NCBI GenBank assembly: GCA_921293015.1
Contig: OV121095.1
Location: forward strand, 34,383,484 to 34,447,483
Length of the DNA stretch: 64,000 nt
Source: Phorcus lineatus
Lineage: Eukaryota > Mollusca > Gastropoda > Trochida > Trochidae
Reading direction: 5' to 3'
Shown here: positions 49,437 through 61,971 of the stretch, piece after piece
How positions within the stretch are numbered: position 1 is the stretch's first letter
How the letters are laid out: each line of letters starts with the position of its first letter
The notes under the pieces: model-generated
Seen by the model: only the letters and a program-made list of their open reading frames with translations
Databases searched by the model: none
What the model was told of the DNA's origin: nothing
Program-made: the position numbers and the translations under genes

Positions 49437-51133
49437 CTAAAAAAATGATTATAATAATAATAATTTTAAAAAATAATTATAATAATAATAGTTTTCCCAC
49501 TCGCATAATGATAACGAGGGTACTGAGAGTAGAAAAATAAAATAAAACCGATGTAATATGTCCTCAACCAAATCAGTCATGAACAACACTGTGACATCTA
49601 TATATTAAGCTCTGACTTCATTTTTGCATCATTTAAAACTGTGAGGGATATCAATGCATAATATTTTTCAATATTTTTGGAAAAGATAACATTTTTCTTT
49701 CTGTTTTAGAAAAATGTCATTGTCAGCCTAAGATATAAAACACCGATCAAGCTATTAACATAATTTAGCTGATTGTATTTCGTATGTTCAACACATAAAC
49801 AAGCGTTGTCATTTCAGAAGTTGCAATACTCTTACCTATGCAATTTTGAAGGATGTAGATAATGAACTCACCTTTACTTAGCTTTATACAGTCTACCTCT
49901 GGTTCCAGTTGATGGTGGCTTCAATCCTTGGATACAGTTCCTCACATTCAAACCTCAGAGACGAAGAGGAAGAGAGTGTTAGGAGACGTGTATGTTGAAC
50001 TTTTCTACAAACATGTAGTCTTTTATCCTTTTAATATTTGAGTGTTTCTCAAATTATCATTAATGAAACCTTTCAATTATCATTTTTTGAATGAGCAATC
50101 TGAGTCATTTTGATTAATTTTCATAATCTTAAAAAATAATATGTGTTCTTTAACACTTCCTCTTGTGCTGAAGAAATGTTGTTATTTGCAGTTACATTTA
50201 CTTGATTTAGATCCCATAGTTATCAAATCTTTAATAAGATTTCAGGTCATGTTCAACTTATGATATAATTTTATGTCTTCTTTTTCACTCATAGTTTCAT
50301 ACTGTTCAAAATTCTTATTTGGTGTATTCTATGAAAAGCGAAATGATGTAATGCAAATGGGATTAAATATTATTTGATGACAATTTTCAAAACGATAAAC
50401 CTTTTTCCCAATATGTCAAAAGAGATTTAACAAATATTATCGTATAGAAAGAAACCTGTCATTCTTAAACTCCGACTACGACAAATTCATGAAATATACT
50501 TGTCTATAAGCCATTGCCTATTAAGCTTATATCTAACAACTACTAGTAATATTGAAACCCAAATTCCTCTGCTTCACATAGTTTTTTTTTTAATTATGTC
50601 TATTTATACAGGTTTGTGTATTTTTGTACCTATTGAATTTGTAAAAATTATTTTACAATATGCCTTTTTAGAAGTCATATAAGAACAATAGTTTATTGAT
50701 AACATCTTTATTACCATACATGTTCCTGTATTGTTTTCAGAACGTTGAATATACATTGCGTAAATGTATGTATTATTGACATTCCTGTATATACCGATTG
50801 AATGAAATTATGTTCTTGTTTCAGGTGATATTTCACAATCTGGTGAACAATTCGTGTATGGGGATGTCATTGCTGCAGATTATCTTCTCCATAGTAGCGC
50901 TCGTCCACTGTTACTCCTTAGATTCAGACGCCTATGAGATATGCCAACCTCACGCCTTCATCAACAGATCCATATATGTTCTGGTTATTGTCAGTGGAGC
51001 CCTTGTTTTCAAACTCTCCTTTATCGGTTCTGTAATGTTCTGTATTCTAAGACGCCAGTTCGATTGTCTGACGTCACAAAAGGCGTTTCAACACGAAACA
51101 TTGGATGAATCAGATGTCAGGAGGAAATTTTAG
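47958..51133 (+). CDS. Four-pass membrane protein, CD20/MS4A-like, 4 exons
   Basis: Joining 47958-47985, 48652-48827, 49909-49989 and 50825-51133 gives 594 nt and 197 residues, with GT-AG introns in phases 1, 0 and 0. Visible order: short cytosolic N-terminus with FDYSEW (11-16); TM1 about 24-48 (LLQLILGIVTLIVGIVALWF); TM2 about 61-77 (SGVLLMVASILG); an acidic then basic loop (DEEEESVRRR, 86-95); TM3 about 106-125 (MGMSLLQIIFSIVALVHCY); an extracellular loop with Cys135 and NRS sequon at 142; TM4 about 145-170; and a 27-residue cytosolic tail. The G..xxxLLQ.IlGI pattern in TM1 and similar TM3 fit the CD20-like family, which forms membrane oligomers with receptor-adaptor or channel-related roles. 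Exon 1 and exon 3 boundaries are predictions by reading frame and splice motif. Another tetraspan family is possible. Confidence 0.62.
48430..48520 (+). mobile_element. tRNA-derived SINE fragment in intron 1
   Basis: gggagtaggttcgaatcccgcatgag (B box) followed by acctggtcgaaaacaatgta and tttttgcag, as in the fragments at 1125 and 24517. No cloverleaf. Confidence 0.5.
48652..48827 (+). CDS. MS4A-like gene, exon 2 (TM1)
   Basis: Acceptor taatattacag, donor actg/gtaatg. Encodes residues 10-68 with TM1 and the following loop. Confidence 0.7.
49345..49500. repeat. (AAT)n-rich low-complexity tract in intron 2
   Basis: taataataataataataata and degenerate aaaaatgat/aattat triplets over about 150 bp. 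Confidence 0.85.
49909..49989 (+). CDS. MS4A-like gene, exon 3 (TM2)
   Basis: Acceptor ctctggttccag, donor gacgt/gtatgt; 81 nt, 27 codons, phase 0 on both sides. An earlier acceptor at 49891 would bring an in-frame TGA, so 49909 is preferred. Confidence 0.58.
50825..51133 (+). CDS. MS4A-like gene, exon 4 (TM3, TM4, tail)
   Basis: Acceptor ttcttgtttcag. 309 nt with stop TAG at 51131. Encodes residues 96-197. This is the clearest coding exon of the gene. Confidence 0.75.
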   Translation: MIFHNLVNNSCMGMSLLQIIFSIVALVHCYSLDSDAYEICQPHAFINRSIYVLVIVSGALVFKLSFIGSVMFCILRRQFDCLTSQKAFQHETLDESDVRRKF

Positions 51134-51626
51134 TGTTAAAAATTAAAAATTCCGATTAATTTTTTTTAATATTTTTCTCTAATTACATCAAGCTACTCAT
51201 ACCTTTTTTCATATTTCACTTTTTTTTCCTTACTCAATTTCGTAGTTAGTCTTCAGTGAAAGTAAACTAGAAATATTACAAAATTAATGAACTCACTAAA
51301 CAGTTTCCCATAATTCTATGTTAATTAAGATGCTATCTTTAAGTGAAATGATACTTCAACAACATTTATCATTTTCGGATGAAGTGTAAACTGTCCGATC
51401 TCTTTATACCCTTTATCAATACATTATTATTCAGCTAAAATCCCATTAAAGATTGTCCCATTCCTAATCTCCTATTGGCACATGAGTCGTGTCAAGCAAG
51501 TTAGCATTATGTTCTGTATTATGTACAATTATCGCTTATCTACCTGCAAAGGAGGCCCTTATCGAGAATAAGAATATAGCCACCCTCCTCATCACTTACC
51601 ATTTAGGAAGTCTTTGAATTGGGAAC

Positions 51627-52037
51627 ATGTATGTGACTTCATTCGGTCAAATGCTTGTCATTGTTGCCTGTGTTTTGGCGGCATATTCTGTGCTCTCAGA
51701 AGCTTTTATAGTACAGTCATACCTACACATCGATGACGCGAAGAAGACTAGAACCAACGGCCAATCTATGTTGGAATGTCTCCGAGGAGAGAGGATTGTT
51801 GGAAATGGAAAACGGCAACATGTCTTGAAGAAAAAAGGCTGCCAGATTGTTTATGAGGTCTTGCGGCAGACAGCAGACCGGAACTTGACGTCGGCAAAAC
51901 GGGAGACAACTCCAAAACTTAAACACAAAATGATGAGAAAGAGAAAACCCAAAACGAAAACAATTCACGAATCACTCAGAAAGTTAACCAGCAAATCGGT
52001 ACAAGACTTTATAGATTCCTTAAAGAACAAGATGTGA
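51627..52037 (+). CDS. Secreted small basic protein, unknown function (136 aa)
   Basis: A true ATG in good context (aacATG) opens a 136-residue frame. Residues 1-26 look like a signal peptide (hydrophobic core MLVIVACVLAAY, cleavage probably after SEA). The mature part has only two cysteines (51 and 72), which could form one disulfide, a possible N-glycosylation site NLT at 86, and clusters of basic residues that could be processing sites (KKK 68-70, KR 91-92, RKRK 104-107). The C-terminus is lysine-rich with a possible amphipathic helix (ESLRKLTSKSVQDFIDSLKN). It begins 493 bases after the MS4A-like stop on the same strand. No family recognised. A cytokine-, neuropeptide- or antimicrobial-type precursor is possible but unproven. 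The opposite-strand frame is its shadow. Confidence 0.6.
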   Translation: MYVTSFGQMLVIVACVLAAYSVLSEAFIVQSYLHIDDAKKTRTNGQSMLECLRGERIVGNGKRQHVLKKKGCQIVYEVLRQTADRNLTSAKRETTPKLKHKMMRKRKPKTKTIHESLRKLTSKSVQDFIDSLKNKM

Positions 52038-53129
52038 AGACTTCGGCTGCATTGCGATGTCAAATCATGTTTTACACTTGTTTCTCATACTCGAGATAAA
52101 GGTTTATTATCATATTTGGAACTTCATCTTCACTGTTGGATGATGTAAGGACAAGGTGATATATTTTGATGTATTGATCAAAGTTCTTTTAATTTGGAAG
52201 GGTTAATCATCTTCATTGATGTCTTTGGTTACAGAGTTAAAGCATATATCAAGGAAACTGTTCGGTGACTGCAGCTTTCGGAAAAAGTTTATCCTCAAAC
52301 TTTGATAAAAAAAAAACTGTTAACAAAGTAATGACATGTCTCTCTGATCAATTTCTAACCGTTTGCTAAACATTTAGATATAGCCAGTGTTATCTAAAGA
52401 GAATATTATTCAAGAAGTTGTCTTTGATGTTTTCCGGAAAAATTATTCAAGAAGTTGTCTTTGATGTTATCCACTTGTTTGGACGAGTTTTGCAATCGTC
52501 TCATGTCACTATTCCAAAGGCAATATATCTTTATCACCGATTCTATTCAAAATTAATTGTATGTTAATCCCTAAAAAAAATTAAAAACACTTTTCTGCAT
52601 TTTATTTTATTCAACTTGCTTTAATTATTTATTCCCAAAAATAAAATTTTAAAAATAAACAAATTGTAAATCTACCGTCTTGGAAATAACATATGAATAA
52701 CAACCAGTCATTATGCCACTCTTGTAAACATTCAATCTCAAACGTAATATATTGTTGCTCATACATGTTCTTAGCAAACAGACAAAATATATTACCCTAA
52801 CACTCATTGTACAGAGGGCATGTTTCTCTACAAGTAGATGTAATTATAAACAACACATGTACAGCTATTACCACATAAATGCTACATTGTAAATAGCTGG
52901 TAAATAGGGCATGAAAAATACATTGGTAGCCTACACATAAAGATGGCCATATTCGGCAAATCAAAAAGATAATGATAAAAAGCGATACATGAATGGAAAG
53001 TGCATATGACGTACTTTCAATATATACAATTATTTATGACATTTTCATATAAGTACATTTGATTGGAGAAAGGAAACAGCGGGATCATTATGGAATAGCC
53101 CAATATCAGGCCGTATATTTTGACAATAT

Positions 53130-53540
53130 GGAGGATGCGTTTCAGCATCTAATATCTTGATTCAAAACTTCGACGATTGTTTTAAATGAAACCTGTTAAG
53201 AAGGAAGTGTTCTCGCCCTTCATTCTAAATCGAAAAACAAAGACATCTCTTTAACCATTTTAGAAATAACATTATGTGGACACATCTTAATAATTCACAG
53301 GCGCTAGTTAATTTGAATTTGTTCATCTAATGTTTTATTGAAAACCGAAATAAATGTTAAAACTGATTTTATGTAATGCAATCTGCACCATGAACGTCAA
53401 AATTGAACCAACTGACCTATTCATCTGGAAAATAAGTATTGCAAAACCTGCTTTCAAAATGACTCCCGTGATAAAGCTATCTATATCCGATTGATAGGTG
53501 TTAGCTTATACCATGTTCTAAGATGGAAAAACCACTCATT
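53130..53540. repeat. Diverged duplicate segment 1a (partner 58280-58600)
   Basis: Collinear words with the partner include cgacgattgttttaa / cggcgattgttttaa, taataattcacaggcgctagtt / aaataattcacgggcactggtt, catctggaaaataagtattgca / cacttggaaattaaatattgca, and gattgataggtgtt / aattgataaaggat. No coding frame. Confidence 0.6.
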
Positions 53541-54169
53541 TTTGTTCAAATATGTTGCAAAAAAATCAAGAAATAATTGGTGTTGCAAGATTTTTTATAT
53601 ATTGTATATTTTATATAATCTAAGCTTTATAGGAGTAGTTTCTATTAAATACTAACAATAATATATTGAATTGTTAAAAATAACCATTATTAATCACTTA
53701 TTCGCAGTTTATGATAAAACTATTTGTTGTGTAAAGGGTATTGAATCTATCCTGAAATTTCCAGAATCCAATCATATATTAGGAAATCTGTGTATTGGAT
53801 GAGAAACGAAGAAATCGTTTCCAATTCAATATCTGTTACTACTTTATACCATTCGTGTCTTCATCCGCGCAAAGTAAATCAAGTTTTAAACTTTACATGC
53901 TCTTGCATTTAATAGAGGTTTATGTAAACGTTTAGAGAATGGGAAGGCACGATCTCAGAGAATAACCTTACTTTCATTTAAATAAAATATGAAAACTATA
54001 GAAAATTTGTGAAAAGCATCGATCTATATTCGGAACCAAATTGAAACTTTCATTGAGTTTTTCCTTTCAGAAAACTGATAAAAAAAATGTCCTTCAGTAG
54101 ATGTATATATAGTTGTAGCTGTTACCAAAACTAGTTCAAACATCAGTGCTAACAAACTTGAACTGTCAA

Positions 54170-54300
54170 AATATTAGATTTAAATTCCATTAAGGTATGT
54201 ACAATATCCTTTTCTGATGTATCTTCTACAAATGAATTTGTTACGTGATGATGATGGTACAGCTTGTGATATTTCTTACTAAACACTACCTTTTTGGTAA
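54170..54300. repeat. Diverged duplicate segment 1b (partner 59150-59330)
   Basis: ctgatgtatcttctacaaat, gaatttgttacgtgatgatgatggtac and cttgtgatatttcttactaa match ctgatgtctctttttcaaag, gaatctgttacgtagtgatgatggtac and tttgtgatattgcctactaa in the partner. Confidence 0.55.
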
Positions 54301-57300
54301 TTTTAACGGTCAATACTCTTTCAATACAATACAATAGGGTTTTTTTCGCAGACAATAGACATTTGCGTAAACATTTAAGAGGTTTTTGAAAATAGGTCTT
54401 TCTTTGAAGTTATTTTGGGATTTAAATGGCGAATGCTCTTTTTGAATCTTTCAAAACGTTGTTCCGTAGAAATCGAATCGAAATGAAGTCCAGAATATTG
54501 TAATGTAAACAACAATCCAGTATACCTTTTATACTTTTATGAAGAAACTGCATCTTGCAAAAACGGGGGCGTTATTCACATGTCTATACCTGTGTTCGTG
54601 ACAGCCGTTCAATAAAGAATCTTTCACTAGGTCTAAACCAGAATAAGACCTTTAATGCTTAACCGAATTCGTGCTTAAAAAGAGAAAAAATATAAACCTA
54701 TATCAGTTTGAAACATTTTAATGTGTTGTTAAAACCCAAATGGCATACGATCACAAATTTCAACTTTGACTTTGACTTTGAATAACAGCTACAACGTAAT
54801 TATGGAGGTTCATAAGCTGCTATTAGATTAGTTATGATATTGTACACTAAGAAAACAACAAGAAATTGAATCATGTCATTTATATACTAATTGTAAAATG
54901 TCATTTGCAAATTATGACTAAAAGAAGATTAATACATATTTAATTAAATTCTACGCTGAGAATGATTATTGCATCTTTTTACAGAAGAAGGACGGAATAT
55001 AGTTGATCTTCAAATATTGTTTTAGTAGTAGTAGTTTCTTTAGGAAGTAATCAGCAAGTTAATGTGATTGCAATGTACAGAATTCCTAGTTGCTACAATG
55101 ACAGAAAAGGGAAATGATAGACTACAGATGCGAGAGATCTGTTTCATTGTTTTTCAAATACAAAACCCTTTTATTGTCAATCGTATTATCTACAGAGGGC
55201 CAAACATCTTTTTCATCATCCGTAATAGTAAAATAGATTATCCCGTAATTTCATCCTTACAATGCAAGAATTATGGTAGGCATAGAAACTGAATACAAAA
55301 GAATACTATTACAATGAAAATGTTTCATATTCAAAAAGCGACTATTTGGAACATTGAAAAAACATAATTCCCTAAATTCACTTTAAAAAGTTACATACTA
55401 GAATTATTTTGTTTAACAGTGTTACCTCTCAAGGAACGTTACCTCTCTTAGAACATTACAATTCGATATTATAACCATAATTTTACAAACGAGTTTTAGA
55501 TGTCTCAAATTGCTTCAATAACAAATCACATTGGTTTTAAAAATTCTTTGGTTAACTTCTAAGTCTTTTATGGATTGGTTTTATATATTAATTATAGTGA
55601 AATGTCCTTGTAAATTGACATTTTCCTAACAACCTTTAACAGTTGTCTTCAAGTACTCAAATATGTCACCTTTTCTTAGAACTCTATCAATTGTTTATAA
55701 TAATGACATGTTCATTTTCAGCAAATATAATCATTAAATCCCAATTTAATTATCCACAGTTTTCAACTATCTAAGATTATCAAAGAAATACTCTAATTAA
55801 CTCTTCAATTCAAAAATGGAAAATTAAACAAATCATTGTCAACCTTTTCTATGTTTTGTCATTTTGGCATTTTAATACATTTTGTTAGCTTGTAATTGGT
55901 TTAATTTGCCAACAGAAAAAAAACAACGATTGAAATGTTGATTCTGACAATTTAAGTCCTTTGTCATATTCATGAAAAATACAACTGTTTTAACAAAGAT
56001 AAAAATTAAGATAATCAAGATTTAAAGTCATCAAAGAACCTTGGTTTTGAAGAGAGTCAACTCTAAAATGATCCGTGATACCGGTTACTATGCATGGTGT
56101 AGATCTTCATACAAACGTTGTTAATCTATAATGTCCAACAAAATTAATAAGATTTCTTGTTTTGATTTTTAGGACAGACAAGACAAAGATAAAAACTTCG
56201 TAATTGTAGATTTCACAAAGTTTCGAAGTTTATGCTTACTCATTCATCAGCTTGGATCCCGCTTCCACAGTAAAGAAGTCGTTATTTAGAAAAGCATATC
56301 TCTCTTATGTACTTCATTTCTAAATGCCCCTCAAACAGTTAGATATTTTAGATAATTTTATCTGAAATTTTGTGCTTGCAGTATGTGCTATGATAATGAG
56401 ATATATAAACTATGAATAATACTGAAATAAAAGACTCAAACTGGGTTCAGTCAATTGAAAACTTAAATGACTCTCTACATCACTAGCAAATGTCTATCCT
56501 ATAACAGAAACATCATTCTTAGTTTATGATGTTTTCTTTTAACATCATGATGATAAAAATGAATAACGTAAACCCTTTTGACCCTTTTGATCCATTTTGA
56601 TTTATGGAAAAGTATCATTAATAACCTCGAACCTCCTTGTACTTCTGCTGTGATTACACGTAAAACTGATGGACGCATCATCTGAGAAGCCCGCGTATCT
56701 CAGGTGATAACTTAGATAATAAGGACACTATGCCATGTTTATTATCAATTTTGTATTCTTTTATATTTCTGTTAAAATAAGATGACTAAATCAATATAGC
56801 GGTTGCCTTGTACGTTTATATTTGTTTTCTTTCTAACAGGCTTAGGATGAGACTCTTTGGCATGAGTCAATCAACGAATTTTGGATTTAGTCATATCCTG
56901 TATTCCCATTGATGTAGTTTCCAAAATGTTTCCATTTCAGCTTGGATTGCTTAATTGTATATGTTTTACAGAGGAATTGCATATTCAGATTTACTCTAAG
57001 ACAAGGACAGGATATTTGCCTTATGATTGAGTAGATCCCTTATTTTGTTAACAATTAACCAAAGTTCTGATATTCATAAAAGAAACTTTTATATTCGCTA
57101 TTGGAATGTTTTAAGAAATCATATGACTGGAATTTCAAACATGATTTCGCCTTAAAATTGACATGCTAAATTTCCCGTCGTAGACAAACTCAATGTAACT
57201 TAAACGTTTTTCAATGTCAAAAGTAGATAAAAAGACATCAAAATCTTAATAAGAGCAATCAAGTCTTCGGAGACTTCTCTAATCAGAACGTACCCATAAA

Positions 57301-58279
57301 TCCGTGGCAGGTGGTAGCTTCTTTCATGACGTTTAAATTGGTTATATGGATTTTAATGCGTTTTAATGAAGGCAGTGAATAAGCAGATTTTTAATTCAGC
57401 TCTCAAAAATGTATTTTCCTATCAAGGACGGAAATAGTCAAGTTAATGTTAATCCAAGTACTTCAGGTGACTGCAGCCGTACAGGTTGGGTGGCATTTTA
57501 AGAGTTCTAGTGAACAATAAGTGCAAGAATTAAAATATATTCCAATTGCTTTTCACTGACAGCCACCACTCAAATGTCATAGAAACTGACTATTTTAAAG
57601 TTACCAAACTATATCTAAAAGTTTTAGACAAACATTAGATTTGTCATGGGACAGTAACGTGAATGTTAATAAAATAATCGTGGCATGATTGCTCATTTAT
57701 TACGTTTCTTTGTAAAATCAACAGGCATATTTCCTTTAAAAGTGATACTTTCACATGTAGATTTAGACTAAGGACCACATATAATTTAAGTTAAAGCATG
57801 ACTCCAGATATGAACCAACGAAACATTTCGGAAATTACCAAGTTTGTCATTCTAAAACAGCTATCTATGTAATCCATGTAAGATAGTCATACTGTAAAAT
57901 TGAAAAAGCTTTAGTGAAGCAATTCAGTTCAGTTGGTTAAACTGAAGTAATCAGTATTTGAAGAAACACCAATGGGCACACTGATGCAAAACGTCCTGTC
58001 ACTAACACTGATGACAATTTGAGGTTTTATCACTTTTAGAGGCCGCTGTGTCATACCGTTTTGGTAAACACTTGTAAGAAGAGCTTTCGTTATATCTTAT
58101 GCATCATTTTCTTATTATTCGTTTCATTATCATAAACAATATTATATTTGGACGTGGAACTGCGAGTCACTTTTATATTCAGTACGTTACCAGTGTTCAC
58201 TTCGCTTCAGCATATGTAAGTTTAAGAAATTGTCTATTAAGAAATTTCAAATTTTGAATAGTTTGACAATGTTTTGTAA

Positions 58280-58600
58280 ATGCGTTTCAATCGAGCATCT
58301 TATCTTGTGATTAAAAACTCCGGCGATTGTTTTAATCAAACTAAAAATTAGGTAAGGTCAGAAGTCATTCTTATTTGTACAACCAAAACAATGTCACAAT
58401 TTTAAAATTAGCTTCACGTGGCCGGCTTTAAATAATTCACGGGCACTGGTTAAACTTAATTTTTTCTGAACCCTTTGAACTATCCACTTGGAAATTAAAT
58501 ATTGCATCACCTGATTTTTCATTACTATCGTAATATAACTATTTATATTCAATTGATAAAGGATTTATGCAAAATGTTCGTTGTAAGTTAAACCATGCCT
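58280..58600. repeat. Diverged duplicate segment 2a (partner 53130-53540)
   Basis: Second copy of the ancestral segment, about 5.15 kb downstream of the first, same orientation. Confidence 0.6.
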
Positions 58601-58749
58601 CGAGACAAAGAAAACCTAACAAACCCTTCAGCAATTAGTTAGTTTATTATTTTTAAACTCATCATACTGGTTTTAGTTATCAACAAAACGACTTCAAACC
58701 AAATTAATTATTATAAGAACAACGCCGTTTAAGCAAAAGTGCAGTGTCA

Positions 58750-59115
58750 TATATTGAGGATACTAAACGACCTTCCATTTAATACTATTTTTATTAAACG
58801 AGTTAATGATTAAGTATAAAACGAGCGAAAGCGAGTTTGATACCAAATCATTAACGAGTTTAATAAAAATAGTATTAAATGGAAGGAAGTTTAGTATTCC
58901 GTTTATTACTTGACCTCAGTAATCAAGCATTATTACCGAAAGTGTACTGAACGAAGCATTTCCGCGACTAAGCCGCCATTGAGACGTCGGTGCCAAGATT
59001 GTGACGTCACAACCACACAATATTATGACGTCATACGTGCAGCGGTATTACACTAGTTTAATATCGCCGTATAAATATTACACTGTGGTATCTTACACGG
59101 GCGAGTAATAATATT
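58750..59115 (-). mobile_element. CRE-bearing hairpin MITE
   Basis: A near-perfect 53-bp inverted repeat (58759-58811 and 58846-58898; core ccatttaatactatttttat) surrounds a 34-nt loop containing acgagcgaaagcgag. Beyond it lie cattgagacgtcgg, gattgtgacgtcacaa and ttatgacgtcata (58982-59034), then ttacacgggcgagtaataat. It sits between the two blocks of the duplicated segment (58600 and 59150) and is absent from the partner region at 53.5-54.2 kb, so it is an insertion. Confidence 0.65.
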
Positions 59116-59149
59116 AGGCCAGGCTTCTCTTTCATTAAGGCATGGACAA

Positions 59150-59330
59150 GTGCCTTTGCTGATGTCTCTTTTTCAAAGGAATCTGTTACGTAGTGATGAT
59201 GGTACATTAAATGTCAATCTCCTGTGAACGTAGAGCAGATACACACAAGCACAGAACACATAATCTGTTCATGATCTGCTCGCTTTGTGATATTGCCTAC
59301 TAATTACGTATGATTCTTAATCGGTTAAAG
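59150..59330. repeat. Diverged duplicate segment 2b (partner 54170-54300)
   Basis: Same words as in 1b, but split by an extra 60-70 bp (about 59208-59278), absent from the partner. Confidence 0.55.
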
Positions 59331-59734
59331 AAAAAGGATCAGACTGTGTAAGTTTGCAAATTGTGGGCTACGACATATGAGGATGGCACGGCATATAGTT
59401 TTTAAAAATATCGTTCACCCAGAACAAATACAAAAAAATACATGTCCCAACTGACATTGCATCCCATATTCTGGAAGAAACACGTATGACCTGCTGCCAA
59501 CGAATTTCGTCGATGATCATTTTTATCACTGTTGTATGTATTAAATCTGAGATGTTGAATTAAGACTTTAAATTTCAACATTTCAACAACATTTTGGTTG
59601 CACTGTCGTAATGAAACCTACGTCAAACACAACGTTTTTGTTTAAATACTTCACATTGTGATTGTTATTAGAAAGATGCGCAACACAGGTAGTGATCAAA
59701 TGTTACCTGGTTATATTTTTTTATCAAATTGCTC

Positions 59735-59815
59735 TAGGATAAGTTCTTTACTCTCTCGAGTCCAATCACTTACAGGATTTGAACCAACGTACTTAGAGTC
59801 AGGCAGTCGATAAAC
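59735..59815 (-). mobile_element. tRNA-derived SINE fragment
   Basis: On the minus strand: cgttggttcaaatcctgtaa (B box), then gtgattggactcgagagagt. Resembles the B-box-plus-tail fragments at 1125, 24517 and 48430. Confidence 0.4.
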
Positions 59816-61971
59816 AGATCCATGCCCTGATGAAATATTGAATTCGAGAGTATTCCTTAACTTTTTTGTTGGGTGTGAGTATGTTAATTTTGCATTAGTA
59901 AATATAACTGAAATACATGGCTTCAACATGGCTTTTTTCGCAGCATTTTGATTTCCCATGTCTTCAGATGGTTAGAAAAGCCTTTGCAGCAGTCCTATCC
60001 TCGAGGGTCGCGATTTCATCTCTTATAATCCATCAGCATGTGTATGTGGTGCTTCGCCATATTCATCTATATTCCATGTGTGTTATCAGTATCTAAAAGC
60101 GTGCTCTACACCCTGACATTATGAAAGATGATACTCACGTGGTCGCAATTCCTCATTAGCTGTTACTGTCTCCTGAATATAAAGAGATTCTTAAATAGTT
60201 CATATTATTCATCAAGCTCTGTTCTATATTGCTACTTCTTCAGTACTTCATCAGGTTAACCAAACTGGGACACATACTACTGATGAGGTTAATGGTATTG
60301 CTGATACTCAGTTATAAAATACAAATAATGATAACTCTGTTCAGAAAACTAAGAATCTTAACCTGTGACAGGTACTTTATTATAACTTTTTACAGTTTAA
60401 TAAAGGCATTCTACCTTATAGTGTAAGTTACACTACAACAAAGCAGAGTCTTGTTTACAGGTATAATATTCTTAAAAACGCATTATTGATGTTATACTTG
60501 ATGTTATTAGGGATCATCGAAGACTTTCATTTTCAAATAGAATTATTGATTGGCCCTATAACATTGAATTACAATGATTAATTAGAGTGCAAAACTGGAA
60601 CATTGATTATATTGATATTTTCATTCATTAATTGCGTACAGGATGTCTCAACTTAGCAATCTAATTTCAGACTCTAGATAATTATCATCTCTGAGAAATC
60701 TAGTTAAATTTCGCAGCCAGTTTATTCTGAAAGTGAATTTTGGAACTTTTCGGAGTAAATTATTTGTTAAACTTTCAAGAAAAGAAAAGCTTCAAAGAAA
60801 CCATAAAATCGTTTCTTGCATCAAAAACACAGCGTCCCCATGGTGTAAAAAATTGTAAATAAAAAAATGTGGCTAGAATCAATTCCCATTCATTTCATGT
60901 TCAATTGAAACACCAATGTAACTATTCCTCAAACTTCAATGAATTATCTATGTAAATGAAACATGTTAGCGCCACGTTGAGCCCCTTATCTTTCCATCTA
61001 AGTAAAGGTGTTTAATACCACACGACAGTCCGATCTATGTAGTAGTTCTTTCACAAAGTTGTGGATGACAAGACATCTAAAGAAATATCAACGATTTTAC
61101 AAATTACATACTAACTTGAATTAAAGCTTGAGTGTTAATGAAAGTAACGATCAATGGGCACGCGATTCAATGATACACAAATGGATCAACTTAATTTATT
61201 TTATTTACATTTTTGATATGATACGTTCATAGCTGAATTTAATATGGCCATTATCTTAAACATGGTTATTCTATGATAATGACATATATATATATATTTA
61301 TGATACCATCTTTCTTAATTGGTATGAGAAGATAAAATTGCTATAACTTTATCTATGAAGACTATTTCTTTTCGAAACCAATGTATATAAACTAAATATT
61401 CCTTGGTAATGAATGGGATGCCTATAAAAATGTCATTGCCACCGATATGAGCGCAATACCATAGATGAAACAAATTGCTATAACAAAGTTATATACTTAG
61501 CAATTTATTTTTTAATTTAGGAATACAAAAGTCAAAGCTCGCAAGACAGTTGACACCTTGTGTCCTATTCATTTAGAAAAGTTGTTTGCATCATGTTTGC
61601 TTTTGATGATGTCTTATTCCAGAAACATCGGCAATGTTAGGAGATGATTACACGTGAAAGTGCACACAGATATTTTGATGAAGATGTTAAACTTTCTTAA
61701 AACCCATTTCAGAATGGAGCAAACGTCTGTTCATGTTCGTGAGGCCCTTCTTTCATGCCTAAGTACAAACGATCTGGCTATTTTGCGGTGATAGTCCATT
61801 AAAGTGGCATTAAGTTTAATCATTTCTCTTGCCACAGATACCTCTTGATAACTTGTTTAGTCCATCCGAGCACATGTGTGCATTTTATTTTGTTATAGCG
61901 TTATGTTACTCTTTTGTCATATCGCGCTGCTATTGGCTGACATATTGTACTATCGAATCGAAACGAGGAGC
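59816..61971. other. Gene-free AT-rich stretch
   Basis: No supported gene. A short (AT)n tract near 61286-61298 only. Confidence 0.4.

Larger units (their letters stand above)
52038..58270. other. Gene-free AT-rich stretch
   Basis: Over 6 kb with no convincing exon, RNA gene or satellite. Contains the first copies of the diverged duplicate segments at 53130 and 54170. Short frames such as 55068-55292 and 56499-56681 have no support. Confidence 0.4.
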
